From the NCBI GenBank assembly GCA_036006525.1, contig DASYPP010000096.1, positions 1 through 18,623 on the forward strand: DNA of 18,623 nt, written 5' to 3'. The number at the start of each line of letters is the position of its first letter. The first letter of the stretch is position 1. This document shows positions 15,668 through 18,623 of this stretch, in pieces. The position numbers were made by a program, and so were the translations under genes. The notes below the pieces were generated by a model. That model searched no databases, was not told the DNA's origin, and saw only the letters and a list, made by a program, of their open reading frames with translations. The stretch comes from DASYPP01 sp036006525 (lineage in GTDB: Bacteria; Gemmatimonadota; Gemmatimonadetes; Gemmatimonadales; GWC2-71-9).

Positions 15668-15847
15668 ATGACCAAGTCGGACGACAAGAAGCTCCAGGCC
15701 CTCGCGAAGAAGAATGCGGCCAAGATTGCGAAGCCCTCCAAGGACAACACCTCCAATCCCGCCTACGACTCCACCCTGCGCATCAAACGGGACGAAGAGG
15801 GCGAGTCAAAGACTCTCTTCAAAGAGATGAAAAAGCGGGAGTTCTAG
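15668..15847 (+). CDS. Small charged hypothetical protein (59 aa)
   Basis: The ATG at 15668 opens a 59-aa frame starting MTKSDDKKLQALAKKNAAKI and ending KEMKKREF-stop. It has 13 Lys, 3 Arg and 10 acidic residues and no hydrophobic segment. The N-terminal third could form an amphipathic helix. I recognise no family. Support for coding comes from the uninterrupted frame, its place between real genes and a protein-like composition. Against it, no ribosome binding site precedes the ATG, because the leader is the inverted repeat's right arm. It might be read leaderless or by coupling. It lies 30 nt upstream of the groES -35 box. Confidence 0.55.
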   Translation: MTKSDDKKLQALAKKNAAKIAKPSKDNTSNPAYDSTLRIKRDEEGESKTLFKEMKKREF

Positions 15848-15876
15848 GCTCGCTGGCAGTCGCCCCTCCGTAGTGC

Positions 15877-15904
15877 TTGACAGCCCTGCATAACGCTTTA
15901 TCTT
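15877..15904 (+). promoter_or_regulatory. groES promoter
   Basis: TTGACA (15877-15882), 16 nt and TATCTT (15899-15904, 4/6) form a good housekeeping-type promoter. Transcription would begin near 15911, right at the CIRCE operator, the expected geometry for HrcA repression. A perfect TATAAT at 15959-15964 downstream has no matching -35 and would leave a very short leader, so it is not called. The -35 context TTGACAGCCC resembles those of the two giant lipoprotein genes. Confidence 0.7.
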
Positions 15905-15913
15905 CCGCCCCAT

Positions 15914-15940
15914 CTGGCACTCCTAACAGCCGAGTGCCAG
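15914..15940. promoter_or_regulatory. CIRCE element (HrcA operator)
   Basis: CTGGCACTC (15914-15922) and GAGTGCCAG (15932-15940) are perfect 9-bp arms with the standard 9-nt spacer. The CIRCE consensus is TTAGCACTC-N9-GAGTGCTAA. Here the outer positions are changed symmetrically, so pairing is kept. The element lies downstream of the -10 and 48 nt before the groES start. It implies heat-inducible control of groESL by the HrcA repressor. No hrcA gene is in the window. Confidence 0.93.
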
Positions 15941-15988
15941 TACAATAACTCTTTATCTTATAATAACTTACGTCCAGTTGGAGGAAGC

Positions 15989-16303
15989 ATGTCCACTGCT
16001 ACCAAGGCAAAGCCCAAACTCAAGATCCACCCCCTTGAGGATCGGGTTGTCATCCTGCCGTCAGACGAGGCGGAAACCATGCGGGGCGGTTTGTACATCC
16101 CGGACACCGCGAAGGAAAAGCCTACCGTCGGTGAGGTGATCGCGGTCGGACCGGGCCGGGTGGAAAAGGGCGAGCGGGTGAAGATCGAGCTCGCGGTTGG
16201 CGACAAGGTCATTTACGGCAAGTACAGCGGCACCCCGTACACCGTCGATGGCGAGGAAGTGATCATCATCAAGGCCTCAGATATCCTCGCAAAAATGTCG
16301 TAA
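15989..16303 (+). CDS. groES: Co-chaperonin GroES (Hsp10)
   Basis: This 104-aa protein starts at ATG 15989, with GGAGG at 15980-15984. It has the full GroES fold: PLEDRVVI after a short Lys-rich N-terminal extension, the mobile loop at about 25-43 (DEAETMRGGLYIPDTAKEKP) that contacts GroEL, the VGEVIAVGPGR strand, and GDKVIYGKYSGTPYTVDGEE before the C-terminal strand. The heptameric ring caps the GroEL cavity during ATP-driven protein folding in the cytoplasm. It is slightly longer than the usual 95-97 residues because of the N-terminal Ala/Thr/Lys extension. It is followed after 101 nt by groEL and controlled by the CIRCE element upstream. Confidence 0.98.
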   Translation: MSTATKAKPKLKIHPLEDRVVILPSDEAETMRGGLYIPDTAKEKPTVGEVIAVGPGRVEKGERVKIELAVGDKVIYGKYSGTPYTVDGEEVIIIKASDILAKMS

Positions 16304-16310
16304 TTGCGTT

Positions 16311-16375
16311 GGCGTATAGCGTATAGCAACTGGGGCCGATACGAACCATTTGCCATAAGCCATAAGCCATAAGCC
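16311..16375. repeat. Inverted repeat with heptamer tandem arms in the groES-groEL spacer
   Basis: The left arm GGCGTATAGCGTATAGCAAC (from 16311) has a 7-nt period. The right arm has three GCCATAA units from 16352 to 16372 plus GCC. The reverse complement of the right arm (GGCTTATGGCTTATGGC) matches the left arm with about two mismatches per heptamer, so an imperfect stem can form inside the groESL transcript. It may modulate the groES:groEL ratio, a speculative role. The groEL ribosome binding site (AAGGAGA, 16390-16396) lies outside it. Confidence 0.65.
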
Positions 16376-16404
16376 TTTGCGAGACACTTAAGGAGACGCA
16401 CACA

Positions 16405-18036
<1,632 letters not shown>

Positions 18037-18090
18037 AACGGCTGAATTTACGGGGTCGCGCGGTTGCGACCCCGTAAATTCATTGCCGTT
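18037..18090 (+). terminator. Long hairpin terminator after groEL
   Basis: A perfect 16-bp stem (GAATTTACGGGGTCGC at 18044-18059 with its complement at 18066-18081) has a 6-nt loop. A further 6-bp stem, AACGGC (18037-18042) with GCCGTT (18085-18090), lies outside a small bulge. It begins right after the groEL stop. The tail (CTTGTATCC) is only weakly T-rich, so it may act as a terminator or as a 3'-end stabiliser. Confidence 0.8.
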
Positions 18091-18122
18091 CTTGTATCCC
18101 GAGCGTAGCGAGGGATCTTGCA
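18091..18122. repeat. Second copy (single arm) of the GTCATTCCGAGCG-type repeat
   Basis: ATCCCGAGCGTAGCGAGGGA with flanking TCTTGCA matches the left arm at 2850-2885 (CATTCCGAGCGGTAGCGAGG...) apart from a few substitutions and one indel. The inner ATCCC/GGGAT ends are complementary. Unlike the first copy it lacks the second long arm. It lies between the two hairpins downstream of groEL. Confidence 0.65.
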
Positions 18123-18143
18123 GGAGGGTATCAAGAGTGATTA

Positions 18144-18171
18144 GGGCGGGTCTTCGGACCCGCCCTCTTCA
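18144..18171 (+). terminator. UUCG-tetraloop terminator
   Basis: GGGCGGGTC (18144-18152), loop TTCG and GACCCGCCC (18157-18165) form a perfect 9-bp GC-rich stem with the very stable UUCG tetraloop, followed by TCTTCATT. This is a typical intrinsic terminator, though with an interrupted T tract. It is the second hairpin after groEL and probably ends the groESL transcript completely before the next gene. Confidence 0.85.
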
Positions 18172-18279
18172 TTACCCTCACCCCCAACCCCATTTCCATG
18201 AATGGAGGGGGGCTTCAGTCCAAATCGTTCTCATTGGCTCGTCGTTGATGTAGATATCATGGAACTCGGAGAGCCGTCC

Positions 18280-18623
18280 ATGAGACTGCCGTTACTTGTC
18301 ATCCTCTTCGTTGGACTCACAGGGCGCGACGCCACGGCGCTCGACGGCCCCGTGTGCTCCAAAATGGCAATACCGGGTTTGAAGGTGAGGGGACAGCCGT
18401 ACTTCCTGGGCAGGGCAACTCCCGACACAGTTGCGGCAGGCCCGGGAACCGTTACACCAGGCGAAGGTGAGGGGCACTTTGGCCCTTCGGGTTCGGGTTC
18501 CATCTATGGTCAGGTTATCACCGTCACCAGGCCGGGGAATGTTTCACGGATCCTGAAATCGGGAACTCGAGTTGTGGTTGTTCCTTGGGATTACGATGCC
18601 GCCTGCCAACCGATACCGTGGGG
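18280..18623 (+). CDS. Secreted hypothetical protein, N-terminal part (3' end outside window)
   Basis: The frame is open from ATG 18280 to the window edge, about 114 residues. GGAGAG at 18268-18273 (6-nt spacing) favours this start over the in-frame ATG at 18259. The N-terminus MRLPLLVILFVGLTGRDATA is a likely Sec signal peptide with cleavage near residue 20, before LDGPVCS. The mature part has a Gly/Pro-rich stretch and then beta-like segments GQVITVTRPGNVSRIL and GTRVVVVPWDYDAACQPIPW, running off the edge. Two Cys are visible (VCSKM and AACQP). I recognise no family. The coding GC and codon choice look slightly lower in GC than in the neighbouring genes. It stands as a separate transcription unit after the groESL terminators. 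Confidence 0.65.
   Translation, partial: MRLPLLVILFVGLTGRDATALDGPVCSKMAIPGLKVRGQPYFLGRATPDTVAAGPGTVTPGEGEGHFGPSGSGSIYGQVITVTRPGNVSRILKSGTRVVVVPWDYDAACQPIPW

Noticed and set aside
15959..15964. Perfect TATAAT as a second groES promoter
   Set aside because: No -35 box at a suitable distance, and the leader would be under 20 nt. The TTGACA/TATCTT promoter before CIRCE explains expression better.
16352..16375. Short tandem repeats as a CRISPR array
   Set aside because: Units are 7-10 nt with no unique spacers of about 30 nt, and no cas genes are nearby.

Overview
The window is GC-rich bacterial DNA with long coding runs, short intergenic spacers, frequent GTG starts and start/stop overlaps. A Gram-negative cell envelope is implied by several lipoprotein or secretory signal peptides and by beta-barrel-like proteins. 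The gene content (giant WTG/NW beta-strand-repeat lipoproteins, a DUF6496-type small basic protein, a CIRCE-controlled groESL) fits Gemmatimonadota or a similar soil/sediment phylum. That placement is inference, because no rRNA or ribosomal protein gene is present.

Layout. Positions 1-347 hold the C-terminal end of a UbiA-type prenyltransferase. Positions 493-2786 hold a tightly coupled four-gene plus-strand cluster: a six-helix membrane protein, a small two-helix membrane protein, a lipoprotein, and an unusual fusion of a barrel-like N-terminus with an NlpC/P60 peptidase. A large nested inverted repeat (2787-2960) separates this cluster from a convergent minus-strand gene (2961-4016). That gene encodes a secreted protein in which I can place all six copper ligands of the PHM/DBH copper type II monooxygenase fold, plus Met/His-rich segments at both ends. 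A divergent gene (4093-4962) encodes a DUF1207-like outer-membrane-type protein.

The centre (5058-15275) is taken by two giant paralogous lipoproteins of 1739 and 1634 aa. They share an N-terminal domain, a Big2-like Ig domain and a C-terminal domain ending in WQ. Between these lie modules that open with a WTG...DW...NW motif, contain a recurring GGDETG.L.AG motif, and close with GGAVVNW. The first protein carries four full units and one partial unit of 215-216 aa (645-648 bp), with near-identical DNA across one unit junction. Each gene has its own TTGACA-type promoter, and the groES promoter has the same start, TTGACAG.

The right end has two small Lys-rich proteins, then groES-groEL under a CIRCE operator, two strong hairpins after groEL, and the start of a secreted protein cut off by the window edge.

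At least four intergenic spacers hold inverted repeats whose arms are tandem arrays of 7-10 nt units. The unit sequence differs from site to site but the architecture is the same. Several of these arrays begin or end exactly at a stop or start codon. This, the giant lipoprotein pair and the PHM-like protein are the most notable content. No tRNA, rRNA, CRISPR array, transposase or integrase was seen. No gene-free stretch exceeds about 250 bases.
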